A stretch of DNA of 64,000 nt, taken from contig NZ_JBHUEJ010000024.1 of the NCBI RefSeq assembly GCF_042680565.1, forward strand, positions 1-64,000. Reading direction: 5' to 3'. Within the stretch, counting starts at the first letter, position 1; each line of letters opens with the position of its first letter. The notes beneath the pieces were generated by a model. That model saw only the letters and a program-made list of their open reading frames with translations. It did no database searches and was not told the DNA's origin. Below are positions 1 to 7,422 of the stretch, piece after piece. The translations under genes were made by a program, and so were the position numbers. This DNA comes from Ottowia flava. Its GTDB lineage: Bacteria > Pseudomonadota > Gammaproteobacteria > Burkholderiales > Burkholderiaceae_C.

Positions 1-21
1 GGTTTGGCTTGAGAACTCCAT
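1..21 (-). CDS. Possible 5' end of a gene leaving the window (partial)
   Basis: Seven codons beginning with ATG (encoding MEFSSQT) run off the left edge on the minus strand. A good Shine-Dalgarno-like GAGGTG lies about 8 nt upstream of the ATG, which is the only reason for the call. No family can be assigned from seven residues. Confidence 0.25.
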
Positions 22-290
22 CTTGCTTCACCTCGGGTGAACAACCTCTTGGGAAACGACAGCTAGGGCGCGAGTGCACCCGCACATTAGATGGGTCTGC
101 CGTCTAGCGACGGCTCCTCCTACTCCGGGGCGCGCCCCAAGGCGCGGCATTCTTCGGCCGCGTGGGGCGGCCAATTTGGCGGCTGATGCCGTGCATGTTG
201 AGGTTAGCCTCGTGGCGCGTGAGAGCCGAGCGTATGCGCTGCCCCCCGCCGTGGGTGACTGCCTTGGACGCCTTCGGGTGCGCGTGGCCC
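22..290. other. Gene-free stretch at the left edge
   Basis: About 270 bases between the putative gene start at the left edge and the 3' end of the Lrp/AsnC gene. Open frames on both strands have no recognisable domain and look like chance high-GC ORFs. I see no terminator or repeat here. It probably holds the promoter of the leftward gene. Confidence 0.4.
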
Positions 291-746
291 TTAGAGCGGG
301 ATGATCGTGGCTTCTTTCGCTGTACGGATGACCATCATCGTGAAAAAGCGCTTGACCCCTACGTTTTGTCGAAAGAGCCGATTGCAAAGCGCGTCGAACT
401 CTTCCATGTCTTTCAGGCGCAGCGTCAGAACTACGTCGGTGCGTCCCGTCACGGCATAGGCCTGAGCCACAGCCGGCTCGATCACGGCCAGCTCCAGAAA
501 TCGGCGCTGCTCCTGTTCACCATGCTCGGCCAACTCAACCAGGACGACAGCTTTCAACCCCCGTCCGAGCCGTGAAGGGCTCAAGACGGCAACGATGCGG
601 TCAACGAATCCATCGCGCAGCAATCGTTGCACGCGGCGCAGACAGCTCGAAGGCGACAGCCCCACCTCCTGCGCCAGCGCCGCGTTCGTGCGGCTCGCAT
701 CGTTCTGGAGCAAGTTCAACAGCTTGCGGTCAATTCGGTCCAGCAT
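291..746 (-). CDS. Lrp/AsnC family transcriptional regulator
   Basis: A 151-residue protein of normal length for the family. Residues 1-60 form the AsnC-type helix-turn-helix (starting MLDRIDRKLLNLLQ, with ALAQEVGLSPSSCLRRVQRL as the recognition part). The rest is the RAM/Lrp ligand-binding domain with the typical AYAVTGRTDVVL segment. The frame continues upstream to a TTG at 809, but the ATG at 746 gives the canonical family N-terminus and is preferred. It is divergent from the membrane protein that starts at 842, 95 bp away. That arrangement usually means the regulator controls its neighbour and itself, probably through the TGCAATATT repeats in the gap. The effector is unknown; AsnC proteins generally bind amino acids. 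Confidence 0.88.
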   Translation of the reverse strand: MLDRIDRKLLNLLQNDASRTNAALAQEVGLSPSSCLRRVQRLLRDGFVDRIVAVLSPSRLGRGLKAVVLVELAEHGEQEQRRFLELAVIEPAVAQAYAVTGRTDVVLTLRLKDMEEFDALCNRLFRQNVGVKRFFTMMVIRTAKEATIIPL

Positions 747-756
747 CGTTTGAGCT

Positions 757-785
757 GCAATATTGTTCGAAAAACATGCAATATT
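757..785. promoter_or_regulatory. Candidate operator: two TGCAATATT repeats between divergent genes
   Basis: TGCAATATT occurs twice (about 757-765 and 777-785) in the 95-bp gap between the Lrp/AsnC gene and the nucleoside-recognition gene. Each contains the self-complementary AATATT, and the spacing is 20 bp start to start, close to two helical turns. That is compatible with binding by an Lrp-type multimer. The assignment is inference from position and repetition only. Confidence 0.45.
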
Positions 786-841
786 TGACCACACCTTGCG
801 CGCCACCAATCCTACGATCGCCAGACGAAAGGAGAGGACTA

Positions 842-1765
842 ATGCGTTACCTGTGCCAGAGAATGAAAGCCACGTGGGGGATTTATTGGGAGTTGGTGCG
901 CATCATCGTTCCAGTTGCGCTGGTGACCGAAGTGCTGATGATCACCGGTGTCGTCTCCGCGCTGGCACCGTTGTTGGCGCCGTTGATGGCTTGGTATGGC
1001 CTGCCGCCAGAGTTGGCTCTGGGCTTGCTGGTTGGCTGGCTGGTGGGGGTGTGGAGTGCGGCGATGGTGCTGTTCGTGTTGGTGCCGCCGTCGGCACTGA
1101 GCATTGCTGACGTCACGGTCTTTTCCGCTTTGCTTCTGTTCGCGCACGCGCTACCCATCGAGCAGCAGATCATCCGTCGTGCTGGGCCGCCGCTGCTGCT
1201 TACCACGGCACTTCGAGTGGGCGGCGGACTGATTTATGCAGCGGGCTTGCACGCCCTACTCAACACCACAGGCTGGTTGGCTGAGCCTGTGGCGCCGCGC
1301 TGGCAGCCTGCACCGGAAAGTGTGGGGTGGGGCGGGTTTTTTCTGGGCTTGGGCGAGACCCTGCTCATGATGTTCGTGATTCTCGCCACGCTAATGTGCC
1401 TGCTGGACCTGGCGAAGGCTTCCGGGTTGATGGCGGGCCTGCAACGGGCGATGGGGCCGCTGCTGAGGCTGGCCGGCATTCGTGGTGACGCCGTGCACTT
1501 GACCGCAGTGGGCTTGTTTCTGGGCATTTCGTATGGCGGCGGACTACTGATTCGGGAAGCCCGGGAGGGACACATCGCCAAGCGTCAGGTACTGCTGTCC
1601 TGCATTTTTATGGGGTTCGCGCACAGCCTGATTGAAGACACTCTGATCGTGGTCTCGCTGGGTGCCGATGTCACGTCGGTGCTGCTAGGGCGCCTGCTGT
1701 TTGCTGTTGCCGCAACCGCGATCGTGGGGGTGGTGTTGGCGCAGATACCAGAACGGTCATCCTGA
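842..1765 (+). CDS. Nucleoside recognition (Gate) domain membrane protein
   Basis: A 307-residue polytopic inner-membrane protein with many hydrophobic segments. It shows two halves with the Gate-type pattern, for example ILATLMCLLDLAKASGLM and the later GLFLGISYGGGLLIREA. The chosen start is the ATG at 842, preceded by GGAGAGG at 831-837. The open frame extends further upstream but that part overlaps the regulatory gap and the regulator gene. Members of this family are annotated as nucleoside-recognition or SpmA/YjiH-like proteins with little experimental backing, so transport of a nucleoside or other small molecule is only a guess. The divergent AsnC-type regulator is its likely controller. 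Confidence 0.72.
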   Translation: MRYLCQRMKATWGIYWELVRIIVPVALVTEVLMITGVVSALAPLLAPLMAWYGLPPELALGLLVGWLVGVWSAAMVLFVLVPPSALSIADVTVFSALLLFAHALPIEQQIIRRAGPPLLLTTALRVGGGLIYAAGLHALLNTTGWLAEPVAPRWQPAPESVGWGGFFLGLGETLLMMFVILATLMCLLDLAKASGLMAGLQRAMGPLLRLAGIRGDAVHLTAVGLFLGISYGGGLLIREAREGHIAKRQVLLSCIFMGFAHSLIEDTLIVVSLGADVTSVLLGRLLFAVAATAIVGVVLAQIPERSS

Positions 1766-1876
1766 TGCTCCGCATAGAGGATCACTGGCCGTCTTGGATG
1801 CTACAACAACAATAGCTGACTACGCTTATCCCGCAGTGGCGAAGGCCCGGGTCAGCGGTTTGGGCTTTGGTTGGCC

Positions 1877-2884
1877 TCAGCGCCGCACTTGCAGCGCGCC
1901 GGGGTTGACGATGTTGGTCGGTGTGCCGCGCAGGTAGTTCAGCACGTTGTCGAAGGCGGCACCAAAGTACATCTCGTAGCTGTCTTGCTCGACGTAGCCG
2001 ATGTGCGGCGTGCAGATGCAGTTTTCCAGCCGCAGCAGGGCGTGGCCTTGCAGGATGGGCTCGCTTTCGAACACGTCCACAGCCGCCATGCCGGGCCGGC
2101 CGCGGTTGAGTGCGCTGACCAGGGCGTCGGGCTCGATCAGTTCAGCGCGCGAGGTGTTGACCAGCAGCGCCGTTGGCTTCATCAGGCCCAGGTCGGCCAG
2201 GCGGATCAGGTGCCGCGTGCTGTCGGTCAAACGCAGGTGCAGCGACAGGACATCGGCAGCAGCAAAGAAATCGTTGCGTGTGGGCGCAGTGGCGTAACCG
2301 TCGCTGCGCGCGCGCGCCATGGATTCGGGCGAGCCCCACACCAGGACCTGCATGCCGAACGCGCGGCCGTAGCCGGCCACCAACTGGCCGATCTTGCCGT
2401 AACCCCAGATGCCCAGCGTGCGCCCGCGCAGCACCGTGCCCAGGCCGAAGTTGGCGGGCATCGACGCGGCTTTCATGCCCGACTGCTGCCAGGCGCCGTG
2501 TTTGAGGTTGCCGACGTACTGCGGCAGCCGCCGAACGGCGGCCATGATCAGCGCCCAGGTCAGCTCGGCCGGTGCCACCGGCGAGCCGACGCCCTCGGCC
2601 ACCGCGATGCCGCGCTCGGTGCAGGCGGTCACGTCGACGTGGCTGCCGACCCGACCGGTTTGCGAGATCATGCGCAGCCTGGGCAGCTTTTCGATCAGCG
2701 GGCGCGTGATCTGGGTGCGCTCGCGGATCAGCACCAGGACCTCGGCGTCGCGCAGGCGCACCGACAACTGGCCCAGGCCCTTCACGGTGTTGGTGTAGAC
2801 CTTGGCCGGGTAGGACTCGAGCTTGGATGCCGCAGCCAGCTTGCGCACGGCGTCCTGATAGTCGTCGAGGATCACGATGTTCAT
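1877..2884 (-). CDS. D-2-hydroxyacid dehydrogenase family protein
   Basis: A 335-residue NAD(P)-dependent oxidoreductase of the 2-hydroxyacid dehydrogenase superfamily. The Rossmann motif is visible as LGIWGYGKIGQLVAGYGRAF. The catalytic Arg (NTSRAELI), Glu (DVFESEP) and His (TPHIGY) appear in the usual order. The frame also allows an upstream GTG at 2920, but the ATG at 2884 (MNIVILDDYQD) matches the family N-terminus. It resembles phosphoglycerate dehydrogenase-like proteins but lacks the C-terminal ACT regulatory domain, so it is probably not the housekeeping SerA. The substrate is unknown. It stands alone, convergent with the upstream membrane protein. Confidence 0.85.
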   Translation of the reverse strand: MNIVILDDYQDAVRKLAAASKLESYPAKVYTNTVKGLGQLSVRLRDAEVLVLIRERTQITRPLIEKLPRLRMISQTGRVGSHVDVTACTERGIAVAEGVGSPVAPAELTWALIMAAVRRLPQYVGNLKHGAWQQSGMKAASMPANFGLGTVLRGRTLGIWGYGKIGQLVAGYGRAFGMQVLVWGSPESMARARSDGYATAPTRNDFFAAADVLSLHLRLTDSTRHLIRLADLGLMKPTALLVNTSRAELIEPDALVSALNRGRPGMAAVDVFESEPILQGHALLRLENCICTPHIGYVEQDSYEMYFGAAFDNVLNYLRGTPTNIVNPGALQVRR

Positions 2885-3109
2885 CCCGCCATTGTGCCGC
2901 TGGCGCGGGTCTGTCGGCACCGCGCCCGAGCAGGCAGGCTGGCCGTATCGCCGTAAGCGCCATTTGCAGACGACAGGGTCGGTGGCTTCAGACCAACGAC
3001 CGACGTCTATCGGTCCAGGGTGGCGTCTGCGACGAGTTCAACCGGCTCGCCCTGAGGTCTGAGCGGCGCCGGCGCGGTAACGCTGCCAGAAGGCAAAAAG
3101 GCGTGGGCC

Positions 3110-3490
3110 TCAGGCGCGGCGCGCCATGGCGTCGGCTAGGGCTTCGGCCTGTGCCAGCCGTTCCAGTTCGGCACACACATCAATCAGGCGGCCGGTCAAG
3201 CGCAACGCGCCGATGCGACCGCCCACTGGTTTCGCTGTGACCTGATCAACAGGCAGAACGGATTGACGGGGCAAGCTGGCGCCCGCCGGATCGGCAGCGG
3301 GCGCCGACGCGAGACGCAGTGCGGCACGCCGCTGCGCTGCCGCAGCCCAGGACGCCGGAGAGGGCGCGCACACCGGACCTGTGGCACTGGTGGCGCAAGC
3401 AGCCGCAGCTGCGCGCGGGCGCGCGCGGCGGAAAGCGGGAACGGACGAGGCCGAGGCCAGGTCGCCCAAGTAGATGACGTTGGTACCCAT
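3110..3490 (-). CDS. Small uncharacterised protein downstream of lexA
   Basis: A 126-residue protein starting MGTNVIYLGDLASASS, with an Ala/Arg-rich middle and a conserved-looking amphipathic end (TGRLIDVCAELERLAQAEAL). The start at 3490 has a good AAAGG ribosome site 6 nt upstream; an upstream ATG (MPERFY) is the alternative. I do not recognise a domain. It follows lexA on the same strand after 175 bp, so it may be co-transcribed and SOS-controlled. Its composition is partly low-complexity, so coding status is likely but not certain. Confidence 0.55.
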   Translation of the reverse strand: MGTNVIYLGDLASASSVPAFRRARPRAAAAACATSATGPVCAPSPASWAAAAQRRAALRLASAPAADPAGASLPRQSVLPVDQVTAKPVGGRIGALRLTGRLIDVCAELERLAQAEALADAMARRA

Positions 3491-3665
3491 GTAAAACCTT
3501 TCAGGCATTGCGAGGTTGGACACAGGCGAGATTGCTGTGGGCAGGCCAAGGGGGCCTTGCCCAGTTCGCGCCGCCGTAGGGTGTGGACAAGGGCCGGTGA
3601 CACTGTGCGCCACCGCCGGCTTGTCTGCACGCCCGCCACCTGCAGCGGCGCGAGCCCACGCTGCG

Positions 3666-4334
3666 CTAGAGCAGCATGCTGTTGCGGATCAGGCCAACGG
3701 CGAGGCCTTCGATTTCAAACGGCTCGCCCGGCTGCACGACGATGGTCGGGTAGTCGGGGTTTTCGGCGTGCAGCTCGATCTGATTCTTCTGGCGGTGAAA
3801 GCGCTTGACGGTGACGTCGTCTCCCAGGCGGGCCACCACGATCTGGCCGTTGCGCGCTTCGCGGGTGGACTGCACGGCCAGCAGGTCGCCGTCCATGATG
3901 CCGGCGTCGCGCATGGACATGCCGCGCACGCGCAGCAGGTAGTCGGGCCGGTGCACGAACAGGCTGGGTTCGATGTGGTAAGTCTGGTCTACATGTTCCT
4001 GCGCCAGGATGGGCGAGCCCGCCGCGACGCGGCCCACCAGCGGCAGGGCCAGTTGCGCCATGCCGGGCAGGGTGAGGCTGGACAGATCGGCCCGCGCACC
4101 CGTGCTGCGGCCTGCGCCCTTGAGGCGGATGCCGCGCGAGGTGCCGCTCACCAACTCAATGACGCCTTTGCGCGCCAGCGCCTGCAGGTGCTCTTCGGCC
4201 GCGTTGGCGGACTTGAAGCCCAGCTGCGACGCGATTTCGGCGCGCGTGGGCGGCGCGCCGGTGCGCGCGATGGCGTGTTGCACCAGTTGCAGGATCTGTT
4301 GCTGGCGGGCGGTGAGCTTGGGGTTGTCGGTCAT
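3666..4334 (-). CDS. lexA: LexA repressor
   Basis: The SOS master repressor, 222 residues. Residues 1-70 are the winged helix domain (LTARQQQILQLVQ and the recognition helix near SQLGFKSANAAEEHL). The self-cleavage site is Ala105-Gly106 within GRVAAGSP. The catalytic dyad is Ser140 (RGMSMRDAG) and Lys177 (DVTVKRF), the spacing expected of a LexA S24 peptidase domain. The ATG at 4334 gives the canonical MTDNPKLTARQQQ start. The frame remains open far upstream through a GC-rich antisense region, but that extension is not coding. Two SOS boxes lie 39 and 58 bp upstream of the start, so it is autoregulated. Confidence 0.97.
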   Translation of the reverse strand: MTDNPKLTARQQQILQLVQHAIARTGAPPTRAEIASQLGFKSANAAEEHLQALARKGVIELVSGTSRGIRLKGAGRSTGARADLSSLTLPGMAQLALPLVGRVAAGSPILAQEHVDQTYHIEPSLFVHRPDYLLRVRGMSMRDAGIMDGDLLAVQSTREARNGQIVVARLGDDVTVKRFHRQKNQIELHAENPDYPTIVVQPGEPFEIEGLAVGLIRNSMLL

Positions 4335-4372
4335 GGAGGTCTCCGGCCGGGGGCCTCGCGGGCGCCCGACAC

Positions 4373-4407
4373 CTGTATTGATATCCAGTGCCTGTATTTT
4401 TAACCAG
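4373..4407. promoter_or_regulatory. Two tandem LexA (SOS) boxes upstream of lexA
   Basis: CTGTATTGATATCCAG (4373-4388) and CTGTATTTTTAACCAG (4392-4407) both fit the CTG-N10-CAG pattern of gammaproteobacterial-type LexA operators, with an A/T-rich centre. They are separated by three bases and overlap a plausible sigma-70 promoter (TTGC... and TTAAAAAT on the minus strand). The tandem arrangement is like that upstream of E. coli lexA. Because the neighbouring gene at 4549 is divergent, the sites could in principle affect it as well. Confidence 0.85.
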
Positions 4408-4548
4408 TTATTTGCAAAGCGCAAGTGGGACTGGTCTTCCAAATGCGGCTTTCGCGCGACGAAGGCGCTGGAATCGCGCGCGGATACGCTGACGGGCTGA
4501 CCCGATAATGGCGCCCCAGAGACCGACAACAACACCGAGGAAGAGGAC

Positions 4549-5433
4549 ATGCAAGCACCGCACGGCGTGCCGGAAGGCCGATCGCACGCAACGCGCCAGA
4601 GCGATCTCCGTTGGCCGCGCCGCTTGGTCGTCGCCACGCTGTGGGCCGCTGTGGCCTCTGTGACCGCGTGTGGCGGCGGATCGGACGATGCGCCGGCGCC
4701 CAGCCCAACGCCTGCCCCAGCGCCAACGCCTGCCCCAGCGCCAGCGCCTGGCCCTGCGCCCGCACCGGCGCCCGGACCCGCGCCAGCACCGGCCCCTGGG
4801 CCAGCTCCTGCGCCCGCACCGGGGCCTGCACCAGCGCCTGGCCCCGCGCCAGCGCCCGCACCGGGGCCTGCCCCTGCGCCCGCGCCGACCCCGGCACCTG
4901 CCCCGAGCCCTGCGCCCGCGCCCGGACCAGCCCCTGCACCCACACCTGCGCCGGTACCCACGCCCGCACCGAGCCCGACACCGGCGCCCGCGCCTGCCAA
5001 TACGCAGCTGTGCGGCGACATGAACGAACTGCTGGCGCTGATCAACCAGTTCCGCTCACAACCCCAACTGTGCAGCGGCAGAAGTCTGTCCGCCGCGCCG
5101 CCCTTTGCGTGGAATGGGGCACTGGCCAACGCCGCCGCGCGCCATTCGGGCGACATGGCGGTCAACAACTTCTTCAGCCACACGGGCAGCGACGGCAGCA
5201 ACCCCGGGGCGCGGATCGCGGCGGCCGGTTACAGCTTCTCTTCCTGGGCCGAGAACATCGCAGCCGGCTCGTCCGATGCGCGCGGCACCTTCGACCAGTG
5301 GCGCACCAGCACGAGCGGCCATTGCGACGCCATGATGAGCGCGGCCTGGACCCAGATTGGTGCCAGCTGCGTCGCGCGCCGGGGCACCACGTATGGCTAT
5401 TACTGGACGCTGGACTTCGGCAAGCCGCGCTGA
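4549..5433 (+). CDS. CAP (SCP-like) domain lipoprotein with Pro/Ala-rich linker
   Basis: A 294-residue predicted lipoprotein. Residues 20-41 form a lipoprotein signal ending in a lipobox with Cys41 (SVTAC followed by GGG). Residues 48-149 are an almost pure Pro/Ala/Gly tandem repeat (PAPAPG-type), a long stiff spacer. Residues about 155-294 form a CAP/SCP/PR1 domain, with the hallmark HSGDMAVNNFFSHTGSDG, GYSFSSWAENIAAG and a C-terminal YYWTLDFG. Four cysteines in the domain could form disulfides. The start has a strong GAGGAAGAGG ribosome site. The protein probably sits in the outer membrane with the domain held away from it. The function of bacterial CAP proteins is poorly known. It is divergent from lexA and followed by a strong terminator. 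Confidence 0.87.
   Translation: MQAPHGVPEGRSHATRQSDLRWPRRLVVATLWAAVASVTACGGGSDDAPAPSPTPAPAPTPAPAPAPGPAPAPAPGPAPAPAPGPAPAPAPGPAPAPGPAPAPAPGPAPAPAPTPAPAPSPAPAPGPAPAPTPAPVPTPAPSPTPAPAPANTQLCGDMNELLALINQFRSQPQLCSGRSLSAAPPFAWNGALANAAARHSGDMAVNNFFSHTGSDGSNPGARIAAAGYSFSSWAENIAAGSSDARGTFDQWRTSTSGHCDAMMSAAWTQIGASCVARRGTTYGYYWTLDFGKPR
4690..4998 (+). repeat. Low-complexity Pro/Ala codon repeat
   Basis: About 310 bases of degenerate hexamer-like tandem repeat (GCGCCN/CCTGCN units) encoding the Pro/Ala spacer of the CAP lipoprotein. Such tracts change length easily by slippage and are prone to assembly error. The reverse strand reads as a Gly/Ala open frame that joins artefactually to lexA. Confidence 0.85.
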
Positions 5434-5474
5434 GCGGTCCAAAAGGCGCCGACCGCCGCGGGTGGCCCATAAAT

Positions 5475-5509
5475 AAAGGGCGCAGACCGTTCGGTCTGTG
5501 CCCTTTTTT
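5475..5509 (+). terminator. Rho-independent terminator after the CAP lipoprotein gene
   Basis: A GGGC-CAGACCG / CGGTCTG-GCCC hairpin with one mismatch and a tiny loop, preceded by AAA and followed by TTTTTT. It may serve both directions because adk ends shortly beyond on the other strand. Confidence 0.85.
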
Positions 5510-5561
5510 GACCCTTGAGCGGCGTGGATGCGCGCGGCCCAGGCGGGGTGTCGTTCAGTGG

Positions 5562-6218
5562 TCAGTCGCCCAGCGCCGCCAGTGCCCGCGCCGTGATCTC
5601 CTCCACCGTGCCGGTGCCGCTGATGGCGCGGTACTTAGGCGCGGCAGCGGGTTCCTTGGCGGCCCACTGGCTGTAGTAATCGACCAGCGGGCGGGTCTGG
5701 TCGTTGTACACGTCCAGGCGCTTGCGCACGGTCTCTTCCTTGTCGTCGTCGCGCTGCACCAGCGGCTCGCCCGTCACGTCGTCCTGGCCTTCCGTCTTGG
5801 GCGGGTTGAACTTGACGTGGTAGGTGCGGCCCGACGCCGGGTGGCTGCGGCGGCCGCTCATGCGTTCGATGATGGCGTCGAACGGCACGTCGATTTCCAG
5901 CACGTAGTCGAGCTTCACGCCCGCCTGTTTCATTGCCTCGGCCTGCGGCAGGGTGCGCGGGAAGCCGTCAAACAAAAAGCCGTTGGCGCAGTCCGGCTGG
6001 GCGATGCGCTCTTTCACCAGGTTGATGATCAGGTCGTCGCTGACCAGGCCGCCCGATTCCATCACGCCCTTGGCCTGCAGGCCCAGCGGCGTGCCGGCCT
6101 TGACGGCGGCGCGCAGCATGTCGCCGGTGGAGATTTGCGGGATGCCGTATTTCTGGCAGATGAAGGCCGCTTGCGTGCCTTTGCCGGCGCCGGGGGCGCC
6201 CAGAAGAATCAGTCTCAT
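5562..6218 (-). CDS. adk: Adenylate kinase
   Basis: Converts ATP and AMP to two ADP in the cytoplasm. It has 218 residues, the normal long-form length. The P-loop GAPGAGKGT is at residues 7-15, followed by the AMP-binding STGDMLR and the GFPRTLPQA motif. The LID region (GRRSHPASGRTYHVKFNPP) lacks the zinc cysteines, as in other Gram-negative enzymes. GAGGAGAG precedes the ATG. It is the last gene of the minus-strand envelope/LPS cluster, 154 bp after kdsB. Confidence 0.97.
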   Translation of the reverse strand: MRLILLGAPGAGKGTQAAFICQKYGIPQISTGDMLRAAVKAGTPLGLQAKGVMESGGLVSDDLIINLVKERIAQPDCANGFLFDGFPRTLPQAEAMKQAGVKLDYVLEIDVPFDAIIERMSGRRSHPASGRTYHVKFNPPKTEGQDDVTGEPLVQRDDDKEETVRKRLDVYNDQTRPLVDYYSQWAAKEPAAAPKYRAISGTGTVEEITARALAALGD

Positions 6219-6372
6219 CTCTCTCCTCGGATGGGGTGGGGCCGGCCCGGCGACGCGCCTCCTGTGCGGGGCGGTGGGCAGTCCTTCATGGGGTCATGCG
6301 CAGCGGCGAAGGCGCCGCGCGCGGGGTTTTCCGATCAAGAATAGCACGCGAAAGCCCACGCTTGGCTGACGT

Positions 6373-7146
6373 TCAGGCGCCTTTGCGACCCTGGGTCCAG
6401 AGGCGCTGCACGCGCGCCAGATCTTCGGGGGTATCGACGCCCGGGCCCGGTGCCGTGTCGGTCACGTGGACCGCGATGCGGTGGCCGTGCCACAGCGCGC
6501 GCAGCTGTTCCAGCGCCTCACACTGCTCCAGCGGCGCGGGCGGCAGGGCGGGGAAGGCGCGCAGGAAGGCCGCGCGGTAGCTGTAGATGCCGATGTGGCG
6601 CAGCGGCGCGGGCGCCGTGGGCAGTTGGGTGATGCCGCCGGCAAAGCCGTCGCGCCACCAGGGCAGGGGCGCCCGGCTGAAGGTCAGCGCCAGGCCTTGC
6701 GCATCGGTCACCACCTTCACCACGTTCGGGTTGGTGAATTCTGCAATGCTTTCGATAGCGTGCGCCGCAGTTCCCATCTGCGCTGCAGGCTTTTTTGGCA
6801 GCAAACCGGCGACGGCGTCGATCAGCGCCGGATCGATCAGCGGCTCGTCCCCTTGCACGTTGACCACCACGTCGTCGCCCGCCAGACCGAGCTGTTCGCA
6901 GGCCTCGGCCAGGCGGTCGCTGCCGCTGGCGTGGTCGGCGCGTGTCAGCAGCGCGCGCACGCCGTGGGCCGAACAGGCGGCGACGATCTCGGGCGCGTCC
7001 GTCGCCACCAGCACTTGGGCCGCGGCCGAGCGCTCGGCCCGTTCGGCCACGCGCACCACCATCGGCTCGCCGGCGATGTCGGCCAGCGGCTTGTTGGGCA
7101 GGCGCGTGGAGGCCAGGCGCGCGGGGATGAGGACGGTGAAGCTCAT
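6373..7146 (-). CDS. kdsB: 3-deoxy-manno-octulosonate cytidylyltransferase (CMP-KDO synthetase)
   Basis: Activates KDO with CTP for lipid A inner-core synthesis. The 257-residue protein starts MSFTVLIPARLASTRLPNKP, which carries the nucleotide-binding PARxxSTRLPxKP motif. It also has NVQGDEPLI and TFSRAPLPW, both diagnostic for KdsB. The open frame continues upstream, but the ATG at 7146 matches the family start. It lies upstream of adk and downstream of the carboxylesterase, which seems to be an intruder between Trm112 and kdsB. Confidence 0.96.
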   Translation of the reverse strand: MSFTVLIPARLASTRLPNKPLADIAGEPMVVRVAERAERSAAAQVLVATDAPEIVAACSAHGVRALLTRADHASGSDRLAEACEQLGLAGDDVVVNVQGDEPLIDPALIDAVAGLLPKKPAAQMGTAAHAIESIAEFTNPNVVKVVTDAQGLALTFSRAPLPWWRDGFAGGITQLPTAPAPLRHIGIYSYRAAFLRAFPALPPAPLEQCEALEQLRALWHGHRIAVHVTDTAPGPGVDTPEDLARVQRLWTQGRKGA

Positions 7147-7280
7147 GGGCAAAGAGGTGCTCGGACGCTGGGAAGAGGTGTATCGGCCCGTCGAAGGGCC
7201 GGTGCGGCTGCGGTACGGCGCCGATGGCGCTGCGACCGCCGCGCTGCTCGCACAGGGTACCCGATGTTCAAACGGTGATC

Positions 7281-7334
7281 GCTTCTGTTTTGATAGCTGT
7301 CTGCGCAGACTGGGAGCGCGCTGGAGGCTGATTT
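7281..7334 (+). repeat. Dispersed intergenic repeat copy (plus orientation)
   Basis: GATAGCTGTCTGCGCAGACTGGGAGC followed by GGAGGCTGATTT fits the family seen many times in this window (GATAGCTG..GCGCAG..GTAGGGCT..GGCCGATTT). The core CTGTCTGCGCAGAC is nearly palindromic. It lies between the carboxylesterase and kdsB. Confidence 0.7.
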
Positions 7335-7422
7335 GAATGGAAATCGACGCGCCGCCCTCCGGCGGCAGGCCTGGCAAGGCCTGGTCAAGCCCGCGGGCCC
7401 CGCGCCGGTTCGCCCCCGGTGC

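Noticed and set aside
4690..4998. CRISPR-like array
   Set aside because: The repeats are codon-level Pro/Ala units with no spacers, inside a coding gene.
4335..5201. The lexA reading frame stays open for nearly 290 more codons upstream (Gly/Ala-rich)
   Set aside because: It is antisense to the Pro/Ala tract of the CAP gene, where GC-rich repeats avoid stops. The canonical LexA start, ribosome spacing and SOS boxes fix the start at 4334.
6735..6795. Possible repeat copy inside kdsB
   Set aside because: The DNA has some resemblance (GATAGC, TGCGC) but the protein there (AHAIESIAEFTNPNVVKV) is normal KdsB with no insertion.
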